This document shows, piece after piece, positions 45,460 to 55,852 of a stretch of DNA of 64,000 nucleotides. The stretch comes from Adiantum capillus-veneris (lineage: Eukaryota > Streptophyta > Polypodiopsida > Polypodiales > Pteridaceae): NCBI GenBank assembly GCA_014529385.2, contig CM043945.1, positions 152,185,741-152,249,740 on the forward strand, read 5' to 3'. A program made the position numbers and the translations under genes. Numbering within the stretch: the stretch's first letter is position 1; every line of letters starts with the position of its first letter. The notes below the pieces were generated by a model that did not search any database, was not told the origin of the DNA, and saw only the letters and a list, made by a program, of their open reading frames with translations.

Positions 45460-45966
45460 ATGGCAGACACGAAGCTAGCAAAACATCAACAAAATTTCGT
45501 CTCGGAAGTGATTGTGAGACACTTTCATTACATGTCAGAGGCACAGATTAGGCGTTGGTTAAACCCTGTCGCTCCGAAGCATTTTTATCAGCTTACAGAG
45601 ACTCTGACCAAGTCTGTGTTTGAGCAGCTCCAGGCAGAGTTTGCACCAGCTATTTTTTACATAGCCCTCATGACATCAGGTGCTTTAGTAAACATGGTCA
45701 AACAAACCATTGGGCAGATCATGAGGACCTTTCAGGAACTGACAAATCCTGCAATTACTTCCTTGCCAAACATAGCTGAGCGCATACATCTTGTGCAACA
45801 GCTTTATACAGAGTTCAAGAGCAAGGAAAAGTTAGAAAGAGCAGCAAAGCGTGCAAGAGTGGAAGCCAGCTCTTCCGAAGCTGCTCTTGAACCAGAAATC
45901 CTTCTTAGAACAGAGCTTGCAGCGTCATCCGTTGTTGCATTAGACCATTGGATTAAAATAAAATAA
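45460..45966 (+). CDS. Unknown helical protein, 168 residues
   Basis: Starts MADTKLAKHQQNFVSEVIVR. Predicted mostly helical, with HFHYMSEAQIRRWLNP, FEQLQAEFAPAIFYIALMTS and MVKQTIGQIMRTFQEL, and a basic KEKLERAAKRARVEASS near residue 125-140 that could be a nuclear signal. No family recognised and no catalytic motif. It is intact, has a TATA box 670 bp upstream and lies downstream of the RT in the same orientation, so it may be cargo or an accessory gene of the insertion. Confidence 0.45.
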   Translation: MADTKLAKHQQNFVSEVIVRHFHYMSEAQIRRWLNPVAPKHFYQLTETLTKSVFEQLQAEFAPAIFYIALMTSGALVNMVKQTIGQIMRTFQELTNPAITSLPNIAERIHLVQQLYTEFKSKEKLERAAKRARVEASSSEAALEPEILLRTELAASSVVALDHWIKIK

Positions 45967-47215
45967 TAAAAAACAATACCATTGGATTAAATATAAATTG
46001 CATCGATTTATCTAAAGTGCAAGCTTGTAGCTTTAACACATTACGATAATCAATAATTACAATTAAATCAAGTATTAAAATGATTATCATTATGAATTGT
46101 TATAGCTACAAGAGCTATAAGTGACATTTTTAAATTCTGAGTTCCCCACCCCGCTGTCTCAAACAACAGATATGATGGTAAACCTGGCGACCATTAGATC
46201 TATAGCGGAAGCAAACAAAGTGGTTCAGCGTTCATCTAGCGGACGATCTCTCATCACAAAGTGAATCGAGATCGAGCCTACTAGTAACCAGATCTAGCTC
46301 CACCTCACAGGGAAAGCGTAATTAACCTATCTAGCGATCCTAAGACCCACCTTCCAAGAGGAGAGAAATCCTGAGTGCCTTTTTCCCCATGTTTCAAAGG
46401 CACGTACACTTGAGACTTCGCCGCTCTAGGGGCAATGAGTAATACTAGTGTCGATTTAAACACTATGGGGACGGAGAGTTCCCGACCAATCGGGACCACC
46501 CTTCTCATAGGCACTGGAAACCTGAGCCAAGCCCCCACTTTCCACCCCCACACTCACACTTCCTTGTGTGTCCTAATTACTACCACAATGGTTGTTCAAC
46601 ATAAAAGTTCCTTGATTAGATTCCGATTCACAAGGTTCGTTAAGACATCCCTTCAACCAGTATTGCAAAGTTGCACCAAGACAGAAAATCTAGTAAAAAT
46701 TCTACTCAAACTTATTCATTAAAATTCGAATGTTCTGGAGGTACAACATCCCTCCTCCAGCGAGAGTTTACTCCTCCCGTTGTCGCCTAGCTGCCCATAC
46801 AACTAGGTATGTCCACCGCATAGAAAGCACGACATGGACATTCCCACCGCATAGAAAGCAAGACGTGGATTCCCACCACGTAGAAAGCAAGTCGTGGGTA
46901 AAGGCCCTAAGCTAGTAGCTCTAGCTACTGCAAAATCATCGCGAGCCTCCCTCTGTGATCAGTAGGGGGATCAGGACTAGTTCAACATTGGAAATAGAAT
47001 GAACATGCCAAGCTAAATTTTCCCTAGCAGACATTCTTTTCTATTTCAAACAGTATATCCATCAACCATTCGTTCCTACTTAGAATTTAATACACAATTC
47101 AATTCAAATGTTGAGGTTTTCGTCGGATTTCTCCAACATGTTTAGGGATATGTTCTTTTCTAACTTATCGTATGCAATGTTAAATTAAACAACTTGAATT
47201 AAAAATGTGACCTAC
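45967..47215. other. No gene; short direct repeats at 46,811-46,899
   Basis: Three units of about 29 bp with CCACCRCRTAGAAAGCA and ACRTGGAT or TCGTGGGT. The block 46,140-46,970 is GC-richer than its surroundings and looks like a separate insertion, perhaps an LTR or exon remnant, but I cannot identify it. Confidence 0.35.
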
Positions 47216-47356
47216 CTCCTCCATTTCCTCGTCAATGGCCCGTGAGATGGCCAGTACTTGGTCGTCCATGGAAGCTTTTCCTTTCCCATTCACCTTGCTT
47301 GTTCCCGCCTCGCGGTCGTGGGCACCACCGAAGCGAGTTCTCTTTACTGGGGCCAT
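47216..47356 (-). CDS. Candidate first coding exon of a minus-strand gene
   Basis: ATG at 47,354-47,356 opens MAPVKRTRFGGAHDREAGTS, KVNGKGKASMDDQVLAISRA and IDEEMEE, ending in a GAG|GTAGGT donor site. The basic N-terminus and GC-rich coding differ from the AT-rich flanks. Later exons are not found. It may be the start of a transposase, given its place near the right end and orientation inward, but this is a guess. Confidence 0.35.
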
Positions 47357-48885
47357 TTTATAATCACTACTTAATTGATAACCTTGGAGAAAAGAACTAA
47401 TGTCCAAGAGTGCCATAACAATCAAGATGACTGATTAGAATCATTGAACAATCCCTCTTGTACGAGGGTTAGACTTCCTTCAAGACATAGCAATTTTATG
47501 GATAATACCTTACTTGTTCTATGGGAACTGGCTCTAAAATTTAAATACTTAGCCTAGGTAATTAAGAATTTCAGATTTTTACGAATTAAACTACTAGAGA
47601 GGTGAATTAGACATGCTCAATCACCTTCCTAAAGTAAGTAGAGAAAAGCAGAATCATCATATGCATAGGTGAGAGGATATTCCCTTCCTAGTGGATTAAT
47701 GATAGATTAGTTTTCCTTAATTACATCCTAATCTATGAATAAATTGAATCCAAATTAGTTACTCCAATATTGTGTGGTAATAGAATGAAATTGACCAAAT
47801 CCATATCATTACCGGCTTGACAATTAATTACTATGCTGACTAGCGGGAGATTTCTTCTTACTAATCATGCATTAATCTATGATTAGGAGAGATTAATGGC
47901 TTGCATAATTAACTATTGGATGATGATTATGTAATAGAATAATGATATGGAGAATTAGAGAGCAACTATTAAGAAATATAGCTATGATTAAGCATAATAG
48001 ATGAGGAATTAAGAGAATGATGAAGAGATTTGCAGAAAAGCATAAAATAAATAGATATTACCATGATTAGGGACTGAAATCTACTCAAAATTCTGATAGA
48101 ATGGAGTTCTCAAAACGAGAATCAGGCAGCACTTCCCTCCTTTGCTTCTTCTCCAAAAACTATGCGTGCCGGCAGCACCTCCCCGAGGTGTGTGTGTGTA
48201 CTGAGTGGGTGTGTGAGCATGTGTGTGTGTGTGAGAGAGAGAACACTCTTAAATAGGACTCTCCATGTGCAAAATCGACCTAGATTTCTTTTTGCATCTA
48301 AGAGCTACTCCACTTATGCATGGCAAGTCCAGCTACATGTCTACCAAGTGTTCAGTTAGCTAGTGTAACGGACTCTCTCACTCACTCTCAAGCATGGAAA
48401 CTCTCCCACAGCTCCCAAAAGAAGAGAGGGAGACCCCTAGCTGCTAAAGCAGGTTCTTAGTGGCCTGGGACCACTTCCCACACAGCCTCGAGCCCCGGTG
48501 CCTCCCCGCACAACTTTAGAAAAAATTTGTTTTAGGCTAAAACGGGCCATACGAGTTAGAATTTAATGTTGTAAATTGCTATACTAAGCTCTAACTAAGG
48601 TATATCTGTCCGAGTATCTGCCATATTTAGCAGCCCTGGGGGTCCGAAAATACATTTTTTCCAAATTCGGGGTACGGGTGCAAATTTTCGAGACGATCAA
48701 AACTACACGGGTCGGGTGACCAAAAACTTACTATTTTTGGATTTTTTTCACAAAAATTCTTTTAACTCACATGATGAAGCTCTATAACATTCTAAACATC
48801 ATAGCACTGACAGAATTTGGAAAACTGCTAAAAATAGTAATTTTTTCCATTATGTTCATTCCTTGGTACAAGGGTGCTCTTTTTG
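47357..48885. other. No gene; TG/GA microsatellite at 48,190-48,242
   Basis: AT-rich DNA with many TTAATTA/GATTA words. The microsatellite is (TG)n followed by (GA)n. No coding signal. Confidence 0.4.
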
Positions 48886-48889
48886 GTCG

Positions 48890-49600
48890 GGGTCAGAGAC
48901 CTTACATAAATGTCAAAATGATAATCACTTAAATACTTGATAATTATCGTATCTATGTAAAGTGCGAACAGAAAGTTCTTACACTTTACCATAGATTTTT
49001 AAGCGATTATCTATCTACAATGCGAGCATGTGTATGCTCTCACACAGTACGATAGATTTTACAGTCCAAATAAAGATAAGAGAATATCAATATTTTTGGA
49101 CATGTTTTTGCTAAATTTTTACTCTAGTGAGAGCATAGCAGTGTGAATAGCTCTACACAAGACGTAAAAATATAATTTTGTTTCATTATATTCATTTTGA
49201 AGTGAGAGAAAATCTCTATATATCAAAATCGAACTTTAAATTACATAAAATTAATTTTTATGTAATTATATCTCTAAACTAATTATCTCATGTGAGAGTA
49301 CACTCTACACACAACGATAATATCCTAATTTTTTTAATTAGTCACTTTCAAGTGTCAATTAATTGAAGACATTGACAAGTGATTCTTATAATTACATTTT
49401 GTATCAGGTGAGAGATTAAACTCTTCGCAAAATACAAACTTTCAACTATTTACTAATTTATTCAAAACAAATTTATAAATTTGAAACACAAAACTTAAAA
49501 TCCATTGAATTTTAATCTCTATCTAATTCAAATTGTTTTATTTTTTTACATATTATTTTTTTATTTGTTTGGTGAGAATACTCACATGGAAAACACTAAC
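48890..49600 (-). repeat. Right subterminal repeat array
   Basis: Units with GTGAGAG, 4-10 bases, then CTCTACACA or CTCTATA occur near 49,030, 49,120, 49,200, 49,290, 49,408 and 49,570. Orientation is opposite to the left array. Confidence 0.65.
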
Positions 49601-49648
49601 TTTGTGAATGGTGATGTGAAAATTGGTTGTCGCGTGTTGCTTTATATA

Positions 49649-49750
49649 CTAATATATTCGATCGTTCTTTTTTTTGGCCGATATTTTTTTCGATCGTTAT
49701 TATTTTAGATCGAATATATTAGTAATGAAAAGTTTTTCGATCGAAAAACT
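49649..49750. repeat. Subterminal hairpin and palindrome, right end
   Basis: CTAATATATTCGATC (49,649-49,663) pairs with 49,708-49,722. Next to it AGTTTTTCGATCGAAAAACT (49,731-49,750) is a perfect 20-bp palindrome. Confidence 0.9.
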
Positions 49751-49867
49751 AAGAAGTTATACATTTGGCCGTGTATGCTGATGTGTACCGTATAATACGG
49801 CCGTATAATTTATGAATAATACGCCCATTATTTGCATATTATCCGTCTCCCGAATAACGAATAATGC

Positions 49868-50751
49868 TACTTAGCTCGGCTTTGGTGGCTCTTCTAGCAC
49901 TGTCTCTAGCTGGCGCTTCAACCTTTTGGCTACTCTTGGTGCCTTGGGCGGTTCTCTTCTTTATCTTCTTTCAGCCTTAGCCAATCATTCTGTGAAGGAG
50001 GTTCTGGCCAGCTTCCCTTGGCATGTAGTGCTCCATAAACCACTTTCGTTATCAGCTCACCCGGCACAATGTAGGTGGGATTCTTGTTGCCCATCTTCAC
50101 CAGATTGTCATGGATATAAGCAGTATAATTGATCACCTTTTTCTTGCTCTTCTGCATTGCCCAGGTGAAGGTGGTAGCAATGTCTCCAGGCAGCATTCTA
50201 TATTTCTATGGCCGCTTTGTACACATGTGGAAGTACTGGTAGTAGAGCTGGCTCATAATAGCCACTTTAGGGTTTGCAATATCTCTCCGTTTGGTCACAC
50301 TATCTCCCTTGTTGGAGATGTCAAGTGCTACTGCCACCACTCTCTCTGCGATTACAATCATAGTATCTGGCTTGACCTGCAGATCAGTGACTCTGGCCAC
50401 TCCATCTTCCTTGATAGTAGTTACAAACTCCCACACTCTTTTGATGTCAATTCCTGCTGGCACAGCTTCAAAGTAGTTATGGAGATCTATCTTCTCTAGG
50501 TATTCTCCCATCTTGCTTCTGACAAACTCATTGAGCTCCTGAGGTAGCATGGGTAGCTCTATTTCATTTCCTTCAGTATCCTTGAACACGCATTGGTAGA
50601 TCTTCAAATCATTGGACTCTAGCAAATCCTCCTGAATCCACGTGCTAGTTGGCTTCAGAGTTCCTTCTAGGATGACAAACGGCTCTACTTCTTCCAAGTA
50701 GTATTTTTTTGTCATTCTCTTCTTCTTTGCCGGTGATTTTGCGGCTGCCAT
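49868..50751 (-). pseudogene. Unknown coiled-coil family, copy A, N-terminal part
   Basis: Start at 50,749-50,751: MAAAKSPAKKKRMTKKYYLE. Then LKIYQCVFKDTEGNEIELPM, KIDLHNYFEAVPAGIDIKRV, KPDTMIVIAERVVAVALDIS, KVAIMSQLYYQYFHMCTKRP, a TAG at 50,206 (copy B has Gln there), YRMLPGDIATTFTWAMQ, NPTYIVPGELITKVVYGALH, WPEPPSQNDWLRLKEDKE; a one-base shift near 49,940; and REPPKAPRVAKRLKRQLETV LEEPPKPS up to the insertion. It aligns with copy B throughout. The family is unrecognised. Basic start, conserved ATTFTWA and a C-terminal coiled coil suggest a structural, nucleic-acid-binding protein, by inference only. Confidence 0.65.
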
Positions 50752-52100
50752 GGATCGTGTTGCACTCAGTAGTCCGAAGTTAACGTTTTTTTCATATTAG
50801 CTGAGAAATTGAGTTCTAACTATCCAAATGACTTGAAAATTGAAAATAAAACTTAAAAGGAACTAGGAAACCGTGCATGTGCTCATAGTATCATTCTGGC
50901 CAAAATTTATCATTTAGACATCCTAAACGCGTAGGATGTCTATTTCATCAGTTTTTGGTGAAACTTGGCAGGCTGGTGGCCCTTGGCCTGTGCAACATGG
51001 CTATGTGATTGGAATTGGGTCTGGTCATCAAAAAGTGTATTTCTGGGCAGATTCAGGCTTTAGGCTCACAAATTCGGTAGGATGTCCACAATAGGTGGCA
51101 AATGATATTCAAATGGGTTGAAATTTGATACATGAGCTTCTTGCACCATGGTAATGGCTCCTATGAAGTCATTTCTTGTACAGAAGGTCAAAATCATGCT
51201 AGAGACATCCTACGCATAGGATGTATTTTTCATCAAAATTACTTGAAATTGGTTCTGTGGATAGCCCTTGGCATGTGGAACATGGCCCTGCTCTTGGATT
51301 TTGATTTGGACAAGAATTGGTGTTGGTAAGAGCATGTGTAGTGTTTTTTGGGCTCAAAAGTGCATCTTGGAGGTGTTGGTGACCAAAAGTGATGGGAATG
51401 GCTTGAAACTTGATATATGAGCTCATGAAAGGATAATAAAGAGATTTGGAGTTGAAAAATACCATCTAGGGTCAAAAATGTCATTTAGACATCCTACGCG
51501 TAGGATGTCTATTTTCATCATTTTTTACATATGACCACACAAATAGGTTGGCAATGTGCTCATGAATGTATTGTGCAAGTTTTATGTGATTTGGACAAGT
51601 TTTGGTAGGTCTATGGCCGATTATTGCCTCTATGCTGTGACTTTACGTTTTTTGGTGCACACGAGGTCAATTTTTGTCCAAATGTGATGAAACTTGGTGG
51701 CTAGCTTGTACAGGTTATTCATACACTTTGTGTGATGAGAGATGTTGGGGTTGGTGCCCAGAAATGGCCTTGAGACATCCTATGCATAGGATGTCTCTTG
51801 ATGAAATTTTTGTTGGAGGTGCTACTGGTGCCTGCCCTGAGCCCCCCTGAGTCCCTTTTAAGCATTATTTCAACAAAAAAGTCAAATTGATAGAAAGAAA
51901 ATCCCTGTGTGGATTTCACAGCCTCCGAGCCGTTTTTTGACTCTTGGAGTGACGCTTTTCAGTGATGAAATTTCTCGATGTTGGTCTTCATAGCTTCCCA
52001 GTCCATTGGGTTGCCATATGGTTTTTGTCGACTTTGGCTTCACCGAAGCTTCGTTTCGCAATTTGTCGCTCTAGAAGCACCCGTGGTTGCGTTTACATAT
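50752..52100 (-). repeat. Leader of the copy A element, four ~285-bp units with palindromes
   Basis: Palindromes of the form GACATCCTA..TAGGATGTC lie at 50,916-50,941, 51,203-51,226, 51,487-51,510 and 51,773-51,796, that is every 287, 284 and 286 bp. The third and fourth are perfect 24-bp palindromes. Between them GAAACTTGG, CCCTTGGCMTGTG and AACATGG words recur. The array lies just upstream of the copy A start codon, on the 5' side of the minus-strand element. Confidence 0.85.
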
Positions 52101-55100
52101 CTTCGATGACTTGTGGTGGTCTACCACCATAGGACTTGGTTGTTGATGGTCTAGGAAAGCCGCTCGTGAAGTTTGTGGTGGCAAACGGACATGTGGTTTG
52201 GCCGCGAGATCTATTTGACGCTTTGTGTGTCTGATGCCGTTTCTGAAGTTTAGTGTTGCTTCGGGTCACCGTATGGTCATGTGGGATATATAGACTTGTC
52301 GAGCATGTCGAGATGCTCCTACCCATGAGTTTTGGTAGGATTTGGGCGCCTTTCTGCCGATTTCCCATTTGGTGGCCTCTTCCGGGGCTCTAGGAATTAG
52401 GGTTTTTTCCGATGGTTTTCTACTTTCTTTGGTCATCCAAAAGTGATCTCCTATGCTAGGGTAAGCCGCCGATGAAGTTTCATTGCTTTTGGGTTAGCCG
52501 TTAGGTGGTCACTTCTACCTGCAGGTCTCTACTGATCGCTTTCTATGTGAACCCTACGCTAGTTTTTTCGACAAAACAACAAACATGCGCGAAAAGCTCA
52601 AGGTGGTGAGCCTACCTCTCATGTCTGGAGCCTGTCGGGTGGTCGTGCACGTCGTAGAAGCTACTGGAAGTCCCGTTCACTCTAGGTGGCAAAAGCTCTC
52701 TCTCAAAAGTCAATAGTGAAAATGAGCTTAAAATAAAGTGAAAATTTCTTATAATGGGGGTCCCCGAACCACTTTCCATGAAATTTGACATGTGCTCCCA
52801 AATTCTTGCGAGATGCGGTTTACGCTCAAAAATTTCTCGATTTCGACTCCATTTGCCCAGTTTACGAGAAATTTGACGTTCCTGTCAAAATCTGGCCAAA
52901 ACACGCTTTCCGCTCCATTCTCATAATTGCACCCCCACAGTACCATAGGTTTTCCTATAGTCAATCATCATCCCCATATTTTGTTTTTTCATTATGACCA
53001 TTTTTCACCTGCTTTTTGTATTTTTGAAGTTTTTCTGCCGAAAATTAGTAAAATTAAAAGGAAAATAGAAAATTAAACCCTGAAAATTCCCAAAAATAAT
53101 AATAAATCAAAAACATCACCACAAAACACTATATACACTCTCATGCAATTTTTATGGTCGAATTTCTCCGTTTTACCAATATTTTGCTCGAAAAATGGCT
53201 ATTTTTACCAATATACACACACCTAGGGGCTTGATTTGGCGTTTGGCCCCATATACTTGTAGATTCATGCTGTCTAAGGGCATATATACTTGGGTTAGTC
53301 CAGAAAATTTTGCAATCAAATGACCAGCCTTAAAAATAGTCAAAAAACATGCCCTTTTTTGCTCTTTCCGCCATTGCGTCCGCATTTGAGAATGCCTCCC
53401 CCCCTCCTAGCCGGAATCCTCTCGGATGACAAGGTATCGCCTTGGAGTATGTGCTAGCTGGTTTAAACAATCGTGCTAATGCTTGGCCTTGTAATGTGGC
53501 CCTCCATGATGCATACTCGGTCAATGCATGGAAAAAATTAATGTTGTGCAAGAGAAGGGTATAAGCAAGATGCTTTTTCGCATTCGCCGTCGAGGTTTCC
53601 TGTTTGTTGTTAATTTGGTGGGCAGATTTTCTTTGCAAGTAAAATTTGTAACTCTACCTCTCTTTGTTTAACTGTCTTTCTTGCAAAAGTCGCTTGGTTT
53701 GCCGCTATTGTCGATATGGCCGTAGTCGTCTCCTTGGAGAGAATTTTCGTGGCCGAATTGGCCATAGACTTTGTCTCTTTTGCTTTCCATTTGTAGCTTT
53801 GCTTTGGAGGTTTTTGTAGCTTTATTGTTACTTCAGCGGTTGTCATTGTTTTGCTATTGATTGGCACCCGCATAAATTAGTTTGTCGGTTTCATATGTTG
53901 TGAGTCTCTGCCTTCCGATGTTGCTTGTACTGAAGGGAGTTCCTGTTGCTTCGGTTTCGGGATCCAAATGCCAGTCGCAATTAAGTTGTTGCTGAGAATT
54001 TTCTTTGAGATCCATATCTATTTTATTCGCTTGGTTTTTGGTTGAACTATTTACTTCTGTTGACTTCTTCTATTGTATTGTGGTTTGTCTGCCATGTTCT
54101 CTCTATCCTTACACACCCGTACTTGTTTTTCACTGGTTGCTAACATTGATTTTTTCAGTGCGGTCGGTGTTGTTTTATGTTTTTAGTGAACATGGTGGGC
54201 AGTTCCTTGTTTGTTCTCCATGTTGTTCTTTAGTGGCACCCTTCCTTTTGGTTCTTTATCCAATGATTGTGTTGCTGCCATCTGTTTCTTTCGTGGTTGC
54301 TGAGCAAAGGCTATCACCTGTTGTTCTTGTGCATGCCGAATTTTGACTGCATTCGCATTCCAATCTATCTACACATTATACTCTTTTTGTCAAGGTTGTC
54401 CCAACAACATGGGGTGTTGTGTGCTTTCATCCTCAACCACAAAAAACTTGTGTGTGTAAATATAGTGATGTACTTGTACATGCAATATAGTCCAGCCCAA
54501 TGTTTTCAACGCTTCTCCAAGCAAGTAGAGGTTGAGAGCCTACACCAACACTCTTGGCTATGAAAGGCAAATCCATCCAAGAGCCATGCTTCAATGCTTA
54601 AGCTTACCATCTCCTTCTTCTTCATTACTATGCTATTATGTATGCTAGCAACAAGAGTATGATAAGTGAGGAACTAATTCTTTCTCCTACGAAATGTTTC
54701 TTCTTCCTCTTCCCTACCCTCATTCCCTGCTAGCTCTCTCCACCTTCGAAGGTGTTTGAGGTATTGGGACTGAGGCTTGGTATAGTTAAAGCTTTCTTCA
54801 AGTTTAGGTTATGCTATGATGGTGATGCATGAAGCTTTCCATCTTAATTGCTTCACCTAGTTCACAAGGAACACAAAGAATGTATTGTAACAAGTCTCTC
54901 TTTATGGGAAAAATCATAATACAAATGTCTATTGGAGGGGGGACCGGCTCCACATAAATCCGGTCCTCAACTGTTGTCATGTTCTCTAAATTCTCTCTCT
55001 TGCAAAAGTATTGTCTATGCCAAGTTAACTAAATGCTATGATTATGTTGCTATCTTCAATTATGTCAAACCACTATGCTCACAAAATCATTTCTTGAAAG

Positions 55101-55140
55101 TACTCTCATTAAATTCCGCTACTCTCAAATTGAATAGGCA
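52101..55140. other. Unassigned DNA between the copy A leader and the gypsy concatemer
   Basis: A small hairpin TGGTGGTCTACCACCA lies near 52,108-52,123. A GC-richer stretch at 53,340-53,640 (plus frame: ALEYVLAGLNNRANAWPCNV ALHDAYSVNAW) looks coding but is unrecognised. The 5' LTR of the copy A element should lie here, but I could not find a match to TGTTAGAAGC. Otherwise short ORFs without motifs. Confidence 0.3.
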
Positions 55141-55145
55141 AATTC

Positions 55146-55852
55146 CATTACACTTTGGTGCTACCGACAAAGTGTTGGCCTCCATCCAGCAATTTGATGC
55201 GGCCTTTGGGGACGAGGGCTTCACAGAGTCCTCCAAGCTACGCCATGTAGCTATGCACTTCCAAAAATCAGCTCGTCAATGGTGGGCTAGCCTTCGTGGC
55301 AATGGAGAAGCCCCAAAGACATGGAAAACTCTACGAGTTTCCATCATGAAGCAATTTCTTCCAAGCGATACTAAAGATAAAGTTCTTACCGAATGGCGCA
55401 GCTTGAAGCTTCTCTCTCATCAGTCTATCAACAAGTATGTAGACAAGTTTTGGGATTTACATCTCAAAGCTACTGTCTTTCAAAAGATAGACTTTGCCGA
55501 GCAAAGACAGCAATTATGTGTGGGATTACCTGAAGGGATGGCCGAATACATCAACTCTCAACGGCCTGGTACTATTACCGGAGTAATCCATCACACCATG
55601 GTTGCTTCACGCATCGATTTCCATCAAGGGGCTAGACGTAATGTCAAGCCCATGGAAAACAAAGATAAAAATGATACAAAGGGGAAATCCAATGCACAAA
55701 ATAATTCCCAAGGCACTTCCAACAACAACAATAACAACAACAACAATCGGTCCAAGGAGAAGGGAGTTTACAAAGGTAAAAACAAACTCTCTCCTGAAGA
55801 GCTTGAAGCTTTTTTCAAGGACCATAAATGTTTCAAGTGTGGGGAGCAATGA
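55146..55852 (+). pseudogene. gag: Unit 1 Gag
   Basis: FGATDKVLASIQQFDAAFGD, QWWASLRGNGEAPKTWKTLR, DKFWDLHLKATVFQKIDFAE, an Asn run (about nine), and the zinc knuckle start CFKCGEQ followed by TGA at 55,850-55,852. After the TGA the same frame gives HGYRSC, completing the CCHC knuckle. The ORF also extends upstream to 54,932, but that part (MEGGPAPHKSGPQLLSCSLN) does not look like Gag; the shared sequence begins at TTTGGTGC. So the Gag N-terminus is lost or replaced. Confidence 0.75.

Larger units (their letters stand above)
40673..49867. mobile_element. 9.2-kb composite insertion with TIRs, carrying a Penelope-like RT
   Basis: It splits copy A: VLEEPPKPS ends at the right border and TQEPKKGKKE resumes at the left border, as shown by uninterrupted copy B. 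The ends are GCATTTATACG (40,673) and, on the other strand, GCATTATTCG (49,867). Both ends have AT-rich CGTATAA words, a CGATCG palindrome about 100-150 bp in, and arrays of GTGAGAG/CTCTACAC motifs in opposite orientation. The right end resembles the hAT-like end at 19,502. No clear target duplication is seen (TGGGTT against TACTTA). Inside are ORF1, an RT, a 168-residue ORF and other small genes. It could be a DNA transposon with captured cargo or a DNA transposon later hit by a Penelope-like element. Confidence 0.6.

Noticed and set aside
40673-49867. Hammerhead ribozyme, as found in some Penelope-like elements
   Set aside because: I looked for CTGATGA followed by a GAAA core and found none.
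54005-54563. Hydrophobic membrane protein ORFs
   Set aside because: T-rich DNA gives hydrophobic translation by composition; no motif, start context or neighbour supports a gene.
54932-55145. Upstream extension of the unit 1 Gag ORF as the true Gag N-terminus
   Set aside because: The peptide does not resemble Gag, and the sequence shared with units 2 and 3 starts only at TTTGGTGC.
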